DNA from: Methylococcaceae bacterium
GTDB taxonomy: Bacteria; Pseudomonadota; Gammaproteobacteria; Methylococcales; Methylomonadaceae
Length of the DNA: 11,602 bases
Reading direction: 5' to 3'
Assembly (NCBI GenBank): GCA_003155565.1
Contig: PMDM01000150.1
Location: 1 to 11,602, forward strand
The position numbers and the translations under genes are program-made. Below, piece after piece: positions 1 to 7,822 of the stretch (positions are counted from its first letter, which is position 1; every line of letters begins with the position of its first letter). The notes beneath the pieces are model-generated. The model was not told the origin of the DNA and searched no databases. It worked only from the letters and a program-made list of their open reading frames with translations.

Positions 1-1969
1 TGATGTACTTCATGATATTGCCGAAAGTGCGGCGGCCTTCCAGCACGCCGTCAAGCAGGACGTTCAAATCCTGATCCAGCAAGATCATGTCGGCAGCTTC
101 CTTGGCGACATCGACCGCCGAATCCACCGAGATTCCCACATCCGCTGAATGCAATGACGGCGCATCGTTGATGCCATCGCCCATATAACCGACTACATGG
201 CCGCGTGCTTTGAGTGCCAGGATTACCCTGTCTTTCTGCGACGGGTTAACCCGGCAAAATAAGTTTGTTTTTTCCACTCTGGCACGCAACGCGTAATCAT
301 CCATCTGGGCGATGTCTTTGCCAGTAAGGATGCCTGTTACAGGAATATTCAACTCGGCACAGACATGTTGGGTCACCAGTTCACTATCGCCGGTCACGAT
401 CTTAACTGTCACCCCCCATTCCTTAAGTGCTGCAAGAGCAGTACCAGCGCTTGCCTTGGGTGGGTCTAGGAAACCAGCAAAACCTGCAAACACCAAATCT
501 GATTCATCACCGATAACCGCATCGGAGTGATCTTGCGGAACAGTGCGCCAGGCGATGCCCAATACCCGAAAACCTTCTTTTTCGAGGGCGATATGCTCGG
601 CGTGTATCCGTTCCCTCGAGGCCTTATCGAGCGGAATCTGGACTGCATTACCCTGTTCTTCATAGTGGGTACACAGGCCAATAATCTCTTCGGACGCACC
701 TTTGACCACCAGTATTCGGCCATTGCCTTTGTCCAGCAACACAGACACGCGCCGTCGTTCAAAGTCGAAGGGGACTTCATCAATCTTTTTCCAGGCACTC
801 ACGTCGATGTTTTCGTGCGCCAGGATGGCATCGTCGAGTGGGCTTTTAAGGCCCGTTTCAAAAAAACTGTTGAGATAAGCGAGTTCCAGCACCCGATCAC
901 TGGGTTTTCCTTGCGGGTCTACATGTTGCTCCAGGCGAATTTTCGCTTCAGTCAGCGTGCCGGTCTTGTCCGTGCATAACACATCCATTGATCCTAGGTT
1001 CTGGATGGAAGCCAAGCGTTTGACGATCACCCGTTTTTTAGCCATGTGCATAGCCCCTCGCGACAAGGTGACTGATACCACCATCGGCAGCAGTTCCGGT
1101 GTCAATCCTACCGCGAGTGCTACTGCAAACAGGAAAGAATCCAGCCAAGGCTTGTGCATGAAGGCATTGACCAGCAATACAAATAGCACCAGCAAGATGG
1201 TCAGGCGCATGATGAGCAGGCCGAAACGGTGCGTACCGATCTCGAAAGCTGTCGGTGGTGGCTGGCCAGTAAGACTGTCGGCGATAGCGCCAATTGCCGT
1301 GCCGGTACCCGTTTTGACCACCCGCATCCTGGCGCTACCACTGATGACGGTGGTTCCCATGAACACCGCGTTGGTGGCATCCTGTAACTCGGTTGCATCG
1401 GCGGCAAGTACTCCTGGATGCTTTTCGACAGGATAGGATTCACCGGTGAGCAACGCCTGTTTGACAAACAGATCCTGCGCTTCCAATACCAGGCCATCCG
1501 CCGGAACCATATCCCCCGCAGAGAGCACGGTGAGATCACCTGGCACTACCTCAGTGACCGGCACATCGATTGTCTTGCCATCACGTATAACTCTGGCTCG
1601 CACCGAAACCGAATGCCGTAAGCTTTCCGCCGCTTTACCAGCGCGGTGTTCCTGGACGAAATCCAGCGTTACACTTAACAGCACCATCACCGAGATGATG
1701 ACAAAGTTGGTCATTTCGCCGGTAAAGGCGGAGATTGCACTGGCGACCAGCAGAAGGATGACCAGTGGATTTTTAAAGCGGGAGAGAAATTGCAGGATTA
1801 AAGATCGCTGCTGGTGGTCTCGGAACAGGTTAGGGCCAAATTTCGCCAGTCGCAAACGCGCCTCAGCACCGGATAAACCTGTCGCATCAGGAGATGATTC
1901 TACCTGTGGTTTCAGCCACCAAGCCTGGTCATCAGATGTGACCTTGGACTTAACTTTCGATTTGTTCAT
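1..1969 (-). CDS. mgtA: MgtA-type Mg2+-translocating P-type ATPase (3' end outside window)
   Basis: This is a P-type ATPase of the Mg2+ importer group (P3B), predicted in the inner membrane and driven by ATP through an aspartyl-phosphate intermediate. I translated 656 residues with no in-frame stop; the frame runs off the left edge, so roughly the last 200 or more residues (M5-M10) are missing. Visible motifs are membrane pair M1-M2 (about 58-105), the dephosphorylation motif LTGES (174-178), M3-M4 (about 250-300) with TPELLP (290-295), phosphorylation motif DKTGTLT with Asp334, and hinge GDGINDAP (597-604). TPELLP and the following IVKRLASIQNLGSMD stretch resemble MgtA/MgtB rather than Ca2+ pumps, which have PEGLP. 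The ATG overlaps the upstream deacetylase stop as ATGA, with no clear Shine-Dalgarno, so translation is probably coupled. The specific ion is inferred from the family, not proven. Confidence 0.93.
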   Translation of the reverse strand, partial: MNKSKVKSKVTSDDQAWWLKPQVESSPDATGLSGAEARLRLAKFGPNLFRDHQQRSLILQFLSRFKNPLVILLLVASAISAFTGEMTNFVIISVMVLLSVTLDFVQEHRAGKAAESLRHSVSVRARVIRDGKTIDVPVTEVVPGDLTVLSAGDMVPADGLVLEAQDLFVKQALLTGESYPVEKHPGVLAADATELQDATNAVFMGTTVISGSARMRVVKTGTGTAIGAIADSLTGQPPPTAFEIGTHRFGLLIMRLTILLVLFVLLVNAFMHKPWLDSFLFAVALAVGLTPELLPMVVSVTLSRGAMHMAKKRVIVKRLASIQNLGSMDVLCTDKTGTLTEAKIRLEQHVDPQGKPSDRVLELAYLNSFFETGLKSPLDDAILAHENIDVSAWKKIDEVPFDFERRRVSVLLDKGNGRILVVKGASEEIIGLCTHYEEQGNAVQIPLDKASRERIHAEHIALEKEGFRVLGIAWRTVPQDHSDAVIGDESDLVFAGFAGFLDPPKASAGTALAALKEWGVTVKIVTGDSELVTQHVCAELNIPVTGILTGKDIAQMDDYALRARVEKTNLFCRVNPSQKDRVILALKARGHVVGYMGDGINDAPSLHSADVGISVDSAVDVAKEAADMILLDQDLNVLLDGVLEGRRTFGNIMKYI

Positions 1970-2901
1970 GTGATAACACCAGGGACTAATAAGCTTTTGA
2001 TATGCGCCAGCACACTACGCCCTAACGCATGCAGGGCGTATCCGCCTTCCAGCATGGATACGATCTGTCCGTTGGCATATCGGTTGGCAATATCCTTGAG
2101 TGTTTCTGTCACCCAAAAATAATCGGCTTCCCGTAACGCCAAGCCACCCATGCTGTCTTCCCAATGGGCATCGAATCCTGCCGAGATAAATAGAAATTGG
2201 GGCTGAAAACGCTCCAGTGCAGGCAGCCATTGCTCGGTCACAGCGGTACGAAATTGTGCGCCTGAACTCCCGGCAGCAAGGGGTACATTGATGATGTGGT
2301 CATTGCCGCTGTCAGCTCCGCAATAGGGGTAATAGGGATGGCGGAAAGTTGAACACAGCATCACGCGAGGGTCGTCATGAAAAATATCTTCTGTGCCGTT
2401 GCCGTGGTGGACATCGAAATCGGCAATCGCTACACGCTGCAAGCCGTGGTGTTCAAGCGCATGTGCAGCGGCTACGGCCACGTTGTTGAAGATGCAAAAA
2501 CCCGCTGCACTGGCACGTCCGGCATGGTGGCCGGGAGGACGGACGTTGCAAAAGGCATTAGCTAGCTGACTGGACATGACAAGATCGACAGCCTTGACAC
2601 CTGCACCTGCTGCATGCAACGCGGTATTCAGACTGTAAGGATTCATCGCGGTATCGCCATCAAGATGTATAAGCCCGGAATGAGGGGATTGGCTGAACAC
2701 CCATTCAACATATTCATTTGCATGGACACGGGCGAGTTCGTCTTTGCTTGCCTTGGGTGCTTCATGATGGCTGAGAAAATCCCAGAGGCTCGAAGCGATA
2801 AGCTGATCTTCAATGGCATATATACGGGTCGGACATTCAGGATGACCCGCCCCCATATCGTGCTTAAGGCAGGCCGGGTGAGTAAGATAGGCGGTATGCA
2901 T
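1966..2901 (-). CDS. Histone deacetylase-family (class II/AcuC/acetylpolyamine amidohydrolase-like) hydrolase
   Basis: This 311-residue Zn2+-dependent deacetylase-fold enzyme is complete and of usual family length. The N-terminus (LTHPACLKHDMGAGHPECPTR, about 6-26) is typical for the family and supports the ATG chosen. Active-site motifs are all present: RPPGHHA (121-127) with the tandem His125/His126, GFCIFNNVAVAA (134-145), DFDVHHGNGT (161-170) giving zinc ligands Asp163 and His165, SAGFDAH (240-246) with zinc ligand Asp244, and LEGGY with the transition-state Tyr288. Nothing catalytic is missing, so it should be active. The family removes acetyl groups from lysines, polyamines or related amides; the substrate cannot be read from sequence. 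It lies 9 bp after a Pat-type acetyltransferase, which suggests protein lysine deacetylation as the partner activity (inference). It overlaps the mgtA start by 4 bases. There is no good ribosome binding site, so it probably depends on coupling to the upstream gene. Confidence 0.93.
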   Translation of the reverse strand: MHTAYLTHPACLKHDMGAGHPECPTRIYAIEDQLIASSLWDFLSHHEAPKASKDELARVHANEYVEWVFSQSPHSGLIHLDGDTAMNPYSLNTALHAAGAGVKAVDLVMSSQLANAFCNVRPPGHHAGRASAAGFCIFNNVAVAAAHALEHHGLQRVAIADFDVHHGNGTEDIFHDDPRVMLCSTFRHPYYPYCGADSGNDHIINVPLAAGSSGAQFRTAVTEQWLPALERFQPQFLFISAGFDAHWEDSMGGLALREADYFWVTETLKDIANRYANGQIVSMLEGGYALHALGRSVLAHIKSLLVPGVIT

Positions 2902-2910
2902 GATAACCGG

Positions 2911-5595
2911 TTACAATACCTTGCGGACGATCTTGATGCTGTCGTCTTCTGGATTGGCTTCAATGGTAAAATCCAGGCGCTTCATTAGCTTCAACATGCT
3001 GGTGTTGTTATTTAGTACTTCACCTTCCATGAATTTCAATCCTTTGGATCGTGCGGCATCCATCAATGCAATCATCAGCTTATGTCCAAGCCCCTTGCCA
3101 CGCATACTGTCTGCAATAACCAGGGCAAATTCGCAGCTTTCGCCATCGGGGTTGATGGCATAACGGGTTACACCCAGCTCAATTTCTTTATCTTGTCCTT
3201 CGGTCACGGCGATCAGAGCCATCTCGCGGCTGTAGTCAATTTGCGTAAAATGCGCCAGCACGGGTTCGCTAAGTTCCTGGACACTGTTCATGAAGCGGAA
3301 ATAACGTGATTCTTCCGATAAATTATGTACAAACTCCTGCTCAAGTGCTGCATCTTCCGGGCGTATCGGTCGAATTACCATATTGGTGCCATCGGCCAAC
3401 TGCCAGTTACTGACCAGATGTGTCGGATAAGGATAAATCGCCATATGGGCATAGCGGTCAGCGCTAGGTGGGCGGAATTCCACCACGACACGGGCATCGG
3501 CAGCCAACGCGCCATTTTCATCCAGTATGAGCGGATTGATGTCCATTTCCATCAGCATAGGTAGCTCACACACCATTTCTGACACACGCAACAACACGCT
3601 TTCGAGCGCATCCATACATACTGGAGGCATCTGGCGGAAGTTGCCCAGCATTTTGGCTACACGCGTTCCTTGAATCAGATCCTTGACCAGGAAAGTATTG
3701 AGTGGGGGCAAAGACACAGATCGGTCACCCATTATCTCTACTGTGGTGCCGCCAGCGCCAAATGTTATTAATGGCCCAAATACAGGGTCGTTGGTGACAC
3801 CCACCATCAGCTCACGCCCGCTGGGCTTCACAATCATTGGCTCGATAGATATGCCATCAATATGCGCGTCAGGGCGGTTACGTTTAACGTTCTCGACAAG
3901 TTCATGATAAGCGCCACGCACAGCTTGCGCGTTTATCAAATTAAGACGCACTCCCCCTGCATCCGTCTTGTGGGTGATGTCGGGTGAGTTAATTTTCATT
4001 ACCACCGGATAACCCAGTTGCTGCGCAATCAGCAAAGCTTCATTAGGCGAATGTGCCACTAGGGTCTGTGCTATCGGAATATGAAAGGCCGATAACAGAG
4101 CCTTTGATTCCATCTCGCTCAATACCTTGCGGCTTTCCTGCAACGCCCCTTCGATGATCATACGCGCTCCTTCCACGTCGGGTTCCAGATGATGGGACAA
4201 CGGCCCAGGCATCTGCATCAGGAGCTTCTGGTTTTGATAGTAGGCGGAAAGGAAGGAAAAAACTTCTACCGCTGGCTCCGGGGTGCGGAAACTGGGTTTT
4301 CTGGCGTGATTGAACGCAGTGCGGGATTCTTCAACTTGTACCCCACCCATCCAGCAGGTGAGCAACGGCTTACTATATCCATTGGAAAGCTCAATGATTG
4401 CATTGGCAACTTCCAAGGGCTTAGTCATTGCCTGTGGTGTAAGTATGGTCAGCACTCCATCTACATTGGGGTCTTCCAGACAGGCTTTCACTGCATGATG
4501 GTAACGGTCAGACTGAGCATCACCGATTATATCCACGGGGTTGCCGTGTGACCAAGTGTGTGGTAGCACCTGATTGAGCCTTTCGATTGTGGCATCTGAC
4601 AAGGAGGCCATAACCAATCCCAAATCGGCTGCACAATCAGTCGCCATCACGCCGGGGCCGCCGCCATTGGTGACAATTGCCAATCGGTTCCCAGTGGGGT
4701 AGAAGCCACAGGAGAGCGCCTTGGCAGCGGAAAACAGTTGGGTGACAGATTTTACACGAACGACACCAGCCCGTCGTACCGCCGCATCGAAAGCATCATC
4801 CGAACCCACCAGAGAAGCCGTATGTGACATCGCTGCTTTGGAGGCGGCAGCATGGCGGCCCACTTTGACCAGGATCACCGGCTTCATGCGCGAGGCGGCA
4901 CGAATTGAACTCATGAAACTGCGGGAATTGCGGATGCCTTCGATATACAGCAGGATGTTTTGGGTTTTTACATCCGACACCAGATAGTCAAGAATCTCGC
5001 CAAAATCCAGATCTACCGATGAACCCATAGATACGACGCTGGAAAACCCTACGTCATTGGATTTGGCCCAATCCAGGATAGCCGTGCATAAGGCACCGGA
5101 TTGCGACACAAAGGCAAGGTTGCCAATATTGGCGTTGCCCTTGTTAAAGGTGGCATTAAGGCCAATATCAGGGCGCATCACCCCTAAGCAGTTTGGCCCA
5201 ATCAGGCGGATACCATAACGCCGTGCATTATCCAGAACGGCACGCTCCAGTGCCTTGCCTGTATCTCCTGCTTCGCCAAATCCAGCCGTAATGATAACAG
5301 CAGCCTTGACCTTATGTTTGCCGCATTCTTCAATGATGTCCGGCACAGACTGCGGAGGAGTGGCAATTACCGCCAGTTCAACAGGTTCGATGACTTGGGA
5401 GATTGAGGAATACGCTTTACAGCCCTGAACTTCGGGGTGGCCCGGATTGATTGGATAAAGTGCGCCTTGATAGCCACTTTGCAGCATGTTCTGAAACACA
5501 ATTTGCCCAACGGAATCGATACGGTCACTGGCACCAAATACGGCAACGGATTTCGGTGAAAACAGAGGCTTGAGATAATGCTGACCCATAATCAT
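2911..5595 (-). CDS. Pat/YfiQ-type protein: ADP-forming acyl-CoA synthetase-like body fused to GNAT acetyltransferase
   Basis: This 894-residue protein is close to the length of Salmonella Pat and E. coli YfiQ/PatZ (about 886), which acetylate lysines of metabolic enzymes such as Acs. Domain order is a CoA-binding Rossmann domain (about 10-135; SVAVFGASD), succinyl-CoA ligase-like domains (about 150-460), an ATP-grasp domain (about 490-710; GYPVVMKINSPDITHKTDAGGV), a linker and a C-terminal GNAT domain (about 735-890). The GNAT acetyl-CoA loop is RGKGLG (832-837), and Glu822 in CEFALV matches the position of the proposed catalytic Glu of Pat. Unlike my recollection of enterobacterial Pat, the phospho-His position of the synthetase body is retained (His258 in SHTAS), so acyl-CoA synthetase activity remains possible. 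Start: ATG at 5595 or the ATG two codons later (MIMGQ); neither has a strong ribosome binding site. First gene of the pat-deacetylase-mgtA run. Confidence 0.93.
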   Translation of the reverse strand: MIMGQHYLKPLFSPKSVAVFGASDRIDSVGQIVFQNMLQSGYQGALYPINPGHPEVQGCKAYSSISQVIEPVELAVIATPPQSVPDIIEECGKHKVKAAVIITAGFGEAGDTGKALERAVLDNARRYGIRLIGPNCLGVMRPDIGLNATFNKGNANIGNLAFVSQSGALCTAILDWAKSNDVGFSSVVSMGSSVDLDFGEILDYLVSDVKTQNILLYIEGIRNSRSFMSSIRAASRMKPVILVKVGRHAAASKAAMSHTASLVGSDDAFDAAVRRAGVVRVKSVTQLFSAAKALSCGFYPTGNRLAIVTNGGGPGVMATDCAADLGLVMASLSDATIERLNQVLPHTWSHGNPVDIIGDAQSDRYHHAVKACLEDPNVDGVLTILTPQAMTKPLEVANAIIELSNGYSKPLLTCWMGGVQVEESRTAFNHARKPSFRTPEPAVEVFSFLSAYYQNQKLLMQMPGPLSHHLEPDVEGARMIIEGALQESRKVLSEMESKALLSAFHIPIAQTLVAHSPNEALLIAQQLGYPVVMKINSPDITHKTDAGGVRLNLINAQAVRGAYHELVENVKRNRPDAHIDGISIEPMIVKPSGRELMVGVTNDPVFGPLITFGAGGTTVEIMGDRSVSLPPLNTFLVKDLIQGTRVAKMLGNFRQMPPVCMDALESVLLRVSEMVCELPMLMEMDINPLILDENGALAADARVVVEFRPPSADRYAHMAIYPYPTHLVSNWQLADGTNMVIRPIRPEDAALEQEFVHNLSEESRYFRFMNSVQELSEPVLAHFTQIDYSREMALIAVTEGQDKEIELGVTRYAINPDGESCEFALVIADSMRGKGLGHKLMIALMDAARSKGLKFMEGEVLNNNTSMLKLMKRLDFTIEANPEDDSIKIVRKVL

Positions 5596-5778
5596 AAATT
5601 TCTATTGGAAGCCTGTATCTTAGTGGATTTGAGTGGTTTTCTGTAAAATAATGCTTTGTGTGTCAATTCTACGGGAAGCTACACCTCAAATATGCTGGAA
5701 ATATTATTAGCCAGTTTTGAAGCCCTGGATTTGACGGGTTTTGCCACCCGTCCTCTGAAATCCGACAAGTCCGAAACA
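5596..5778 (-). other. Intergenic leader between host-attachment gene and pat-like gene
   Basis: This 183-bp gap contains no credible gene. Read on the minus strand it holds a long bulged hairpin (5727-5763, listed separately) and, closer to the pat-like start, a perfect TTGACA hexamer (5661-5666 on the complement). The best -10 candidates after it (TATTTT, TTTACA) lie too close (about 10-14 bp) for a canonical sigma70 promoter. I therefore do not call a promoter with confidence, although the gap is a natural place for one, since the next three genes are tightly packed. Confidence 0.4.
5727..5763 (-). other. Long bulged hairpin in pat leader / after host-attachment gene
   Basis: On the minus strand the sequence folds as GGATTT, a 5-nt bulge CAGAG, GACGGGT, loop GGCAAA, ACCCGTC, AAATCC. 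That is a 7-bp GC-rich upper stem and a 6-bp lower stem, 13 bp in total. It begins about 15 nt after the stop of the host-attachment gene. No T-tract follows on either strand, so it is not a standard intrinsic terminator. It could be an mRNA 3'-end stabilising stem, a cis-regulatory element of the downstream operon, or a REP-like repeat. The pairing is seen directly; the role is unknown. Confidence 0.5.
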
Positions 5779-6222
5779 TTAAAGATTCGGCAAATACTTA
5801 GGAAGGTGTTTGCGAATATCTGCGGCGCTTTGCATAGTGATATTTTTATCAAGTTCGAAGCAGACGTGTTTTTTAATGTGTTCCGGTAAGCAACGACGTA
5901 ATAAACCAAGAAACGAAGGTTCTGCAATAATCAGTAATTGTTCAAATTTGTTGGTATTGTGTGCCGCTTCCAGATGGTGGGCGATGCTATGAGCGAAGTT
6001 GTCTGCTTCATGTTGTTTCGGATCGGTGGGTTGTTCAAGGGCATGGCCGCTACCGTCAGCGCTTTTAATTCTTCCAGGCAGGTCAGTCGTCATTTCGCGG
6101 TCATGTAAACGACTTTCCGTATGAGTAAAACCTTCGATTTCCTCTAAAGCAGATGAGGGTGTGTCAGCAGTAAAAATGCGTGCATGAGTGTTATCAGCAA
6201 CGAGTATCCAGGTTAATTTCAT
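5779..6222 (-). CDS. Host attachment protein family (Host_attach, eRF1/baeRF-like small protein)
   Basis: This 147-residue protein carries the hallmark segments of the family annotated as 'protein required for attachment to host cells': WILVADNTHARIF (5-17), RLHDREMTTDLPGR (38-51), SGHALEQPTDPKQHEADNFA (58-77), LLIIAEPSFLGLLR (96-109) and ELDKNITM (123-130). It has no signal peptide or membrane segment, so it is probably cytoplasmic. The family name comes from Agrobacterium work; the fold is usually related to release-factor-like domains and the biochemical role is not established. The start is well supported: GGAGA (complement of 6231-6235) sits 8 nt before the ATG. It follows cbpM after 63 bp on the same strand and may be co-transcribed with the chaperone pair. 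That gap includes only a weak, purely A/T hairpin (about 6252-6269). Confidence 0.85.
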   Translation of the reverse strand: MKLTWILVADNTHARIFTADTPSSALEEIEGFTHTESRLHDREMTTDLPGRIKSADGSGHALEQPTDPKQHEADNFAHSIAHHLEAAHNTNKFEQLLIIAEPSFLGLLRRCLPEHIKKHVCFELDKNITMQSAADIRKHLPKYLPNL

Positions 6223-6285
6223 GATTATTTTCTCCAGGGCAGATTAAGGGTAATAAAAAACCTTTTATTTTATTTTTCTAAACAG

Positions 6286-6618
6286 TCAAACCTGATGTTT
6301 TTGGACATGACCTGCTATTTTCAGTTGCGTACGTAAATTCTCAAGCTCTTCCATCAAATCAAGTGCCAAGCCGATACCTGCCAGATTAACGCCTAAATCA
6401 TGCTGTAACCTGAGAGCTGAACGGACGCGCACCAGACTTACGCCTGAAAAGCGCCATAAACGTATCTCTCTTCCATCCGGTTCAATGATCCCTTCTTCGA
6501 CCAGACTGATAACCCAATCGGCATGGGTGCCGCAGGCACGGCACAACTGCCCCAGTGTCAGAAGTTCGTCTTCAATGATCGTCCCGGTATGGACTAATGA
6601 TGGGTCGTGTGAGTTCAT
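6286..6618 (-). CDS. cbpM: CbpM, chaperone modulator of CbpA (MerR-like)
   Basis: This 110-residue protein is the usual length of CbpM, the small partner that binds the J domain of CbpA and inhibits its co-chaperone activity. It has a MerR-like helix-turn-helix fold: LTLGQLCRACGTHADWVISLVEEGIIEP (20-47), the wing-like WRFSG (55-59), then RSALRLQHDLGVNLAGIGLALDLMEELENL (66-95), a helical tail. Identification rests on these motifs plus position: it starts only 6 bp after the cbpA stop on the same strand, the classic cbpAM arrangement. A good Shine-Dalgarno GGAGG (complement of 6629-6633) lies inside the last codons of cbpA, about 10 nt before the ATG, so the two are translated from one mRNA. 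Confidence 0.9.
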   Translation of the reverse strand: MNSHDPSLVHTGTIIEDELLTLGQLCRACGTHADWVISLVEEGIIEPDGREIRLWRFSGVSLVRVRSALRLQHDLGVNLAGIGLALDLMEELENLRTQLKIAGHVQKHQV

Positions 6619-6624
6619 CGGCGT

Positions 6625-7575
6625 TTATCCTCCCATAGATTGGCGTGGGTTAAAATCAAGCGCTTGCTGCATGTTTTGGTAAACTTCTTTGGCCTGGTCT
6701 GTCGTTGCAGGCGGCAGGACAATTTGCAGCACGACAAAGAAATCACCCGGCATCTTGGTTGGCAGCCCACGGCCTGCCAAACGCAGTTTGCTGCCTTGCC
6801 TGGAATTGGGCGGTATTTTCAGGTCAACACTACCTTCTGGCGTAGGTACTTTGATTTTAGCGCCTAAGGCCGCTTCCCAAGGGGTAACGGGAAGATCCAG
6901 ATACACATCGGTTTCGGAAACACGGAAAAGCGGGTGGCTGTTAAACGCTATTTCAAGAAACAAATCGCCAGCTTGACCAGTACCTAAGCCGGGGTTGCCT
7001 TGACCTGCCAGCTTGATATGCTGCCCTGGCTTAATGCCTTTGGGGATTTTGACATTCAGGCTTCTATGCTTAACTTGCAATTGGCCTTGGGCATTCATTT
7101 CAGGGGTACTCAGGGAAATATTGCGTGTTACCCCATGATAACTGTCTTCCAGGTCAATATGGATTTTTGCATGGCTGTCCTGTCCACGCAGGTGTTCACC
7201 GGATTGCCGCCCAGTGTGCGTGGACTGGAATCCTGCACGTCCAAACATCTGTTCAAAAAAATCACTAAAGTCGCCGGCATCGCCACCGGTGAAACCGCCG
7301 CCCTTGAATTCAAAGCCTTCATCCCAATTGGGCGGTGGTTTGAATTCCTGGCCGGATTTCCAGTTAGCCCCCAGCTGGTTATATGCCGCCCTTTTTTCAG
7401 GATCTTTGAGGACTTCATAAGCTTCTCCCAATTCTTTGAATTTCGCTTCGGCATCCGCCTCCTTGCTGACATCAGGATGGTATTTGCGCGCCAGTTTTCG
7501 ATAGGCGCGTTTGATTTCGTCCTGACTGGCATCCCGGGAGAGCTCCATGATTTTATAGTAATCTTTATACTGCAT
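6625..7575 (-). CDS. cbpA: CbpA, DnaJ-like co-chaperone (curved DNA-binding protein)
   Basis: This 316-residue type B J-protein stimulates DnaK ATPase and can bind DNA. The N-terminal J domain (5-70) has the essential HPD motif at 33-35. A Gly/Phe-rich linker follows (about 82-116; FKGGGFTGGDAGDFSDFFEQMFG), then two beta-rich C-terminal domains (about 136-215 and 218-290) with VKIPKGIKPGQ and LKIPPNSRQGSKLRLAGRGLP. No zinc-finger cysteines are present, which separates it from DnaJ. Adjacency to cbpM settles the assignment. The ATG has no obvious Shine-Dalgarno (upstream on the minus strand: AACTAATCAAC), and I did not recognise a heat-shock promoter upstream. The complete opposite strand over 7000-7584 is open but is a shadow of this gene. 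Confidence 0.94.
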   Translation of the reverse strand: MQYKDYYKIMELSRDASQDEIKRAYRKLARKYHPDVSKEADAEAKFKELGEAYEVLKDPEKRAAYNQLGANWKSGQEFKPPPNWDEGFEFKGGGFTGGDAGDFSDFFEQMFGRAGFQSTHTGRQSGEHLRGQDSHAKIHIDLEDSYHGVTRNISLSTPEMNAQGQLQVKHRSLNVKIPKGIKPGQHIKLAGQGNPGLGTGQAGDLFLEIAFNSHPLFRVSETDVYLDLPVTPWEAALGAKIKVPTPEGSVDLKIPPNSRQGSKLRLAGRGLPTKMPGDFFVVLQIVLPPATTDQAKEVYQNMQQALDFNPRQSMGG

Positions 7576-7812
7576 GTTGATTAGTTTATCCGATTACAAT
7601 GGAATGGTTGTTAAGAAATCCCCTGTCGGAGAAAGATGACTTTCCGTTAGGCATTTAAACATAGATTGAACGGTTTGAGGTAAGTTCATGCTGTGTTTGC
7701 TTATACAAGATTAATACTCAAAGCTATTTGACACCTAGTGATTGGGAGCAGGGTTGACTGGGTGGTTTAAGTCGGGTGAGCGCTTCATCCGTAAGGGGGT
7801 TACCTACATCCA
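7576..7812. other. Gene-free region upstream of cbpA
   Basis: No coding sequence is recognisable here on either strand. It must contain the cbpA promoter (minus strand), but no convincing sigma70 or sigma32 pair was found. A short imperfect hairpin (GAAAG-ATGA-CTTTC) lies at about 7631-7644. Confidence 0.4.
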
Positions 7813-7822
7813 TGTAGGAAAC
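7799..7822. repeat. Short palindromic hairpin at the 5' edge of the RAYT remnant
   Basis: CCTACAT (7803-7809) and ATGTAGG (7812-7818) are perfect inverted arms around a 2-nt centre. After one mismatch the pairing continues for GTT/AAC on the outside. It sits exactly where recognisable transposase similarity begins, so it may be a REP-type hairpin or part of the break that truncated the gene. Confidence 0.5.

Noticed and set aside
527..979. 150-codon plus-strand open frame (and its neighbours to 1973)
   Set aside because: These are shadows of the P-type ATPase on the minus strand, which is open throughout and carries all the class motifs.
5642..5666. sigma70 promoter for the pat-like gene using a perfect TTGACA
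   Set aside because: The nearest -10-like hexamers are only about 10-14 bp away, too short for a standard promoter, so it is noted only in the leader entry.
5679..5927. 82-codon minus-strand open frame
   Set aside because: It overlaps the C-terminus of the host-attachment gene in another frame, has no Shine-Dalgarno and no family features.
6252..6269. Hairpin AATAAAA-AACC-TTTTATT between cbpM and the host-attachment gene as a terminator
   Set aside because: The stem is made of A-T pairs only and would be unstable; it is not good evidence for a transcription stop.
7000..7584. 194-codon open frame on the plus strand
   Set aside because: It lies entirely antisense to cbpA, whose J domain, HPD motif and C-terminal domains are unmistakable; its own translation resembles no known family.
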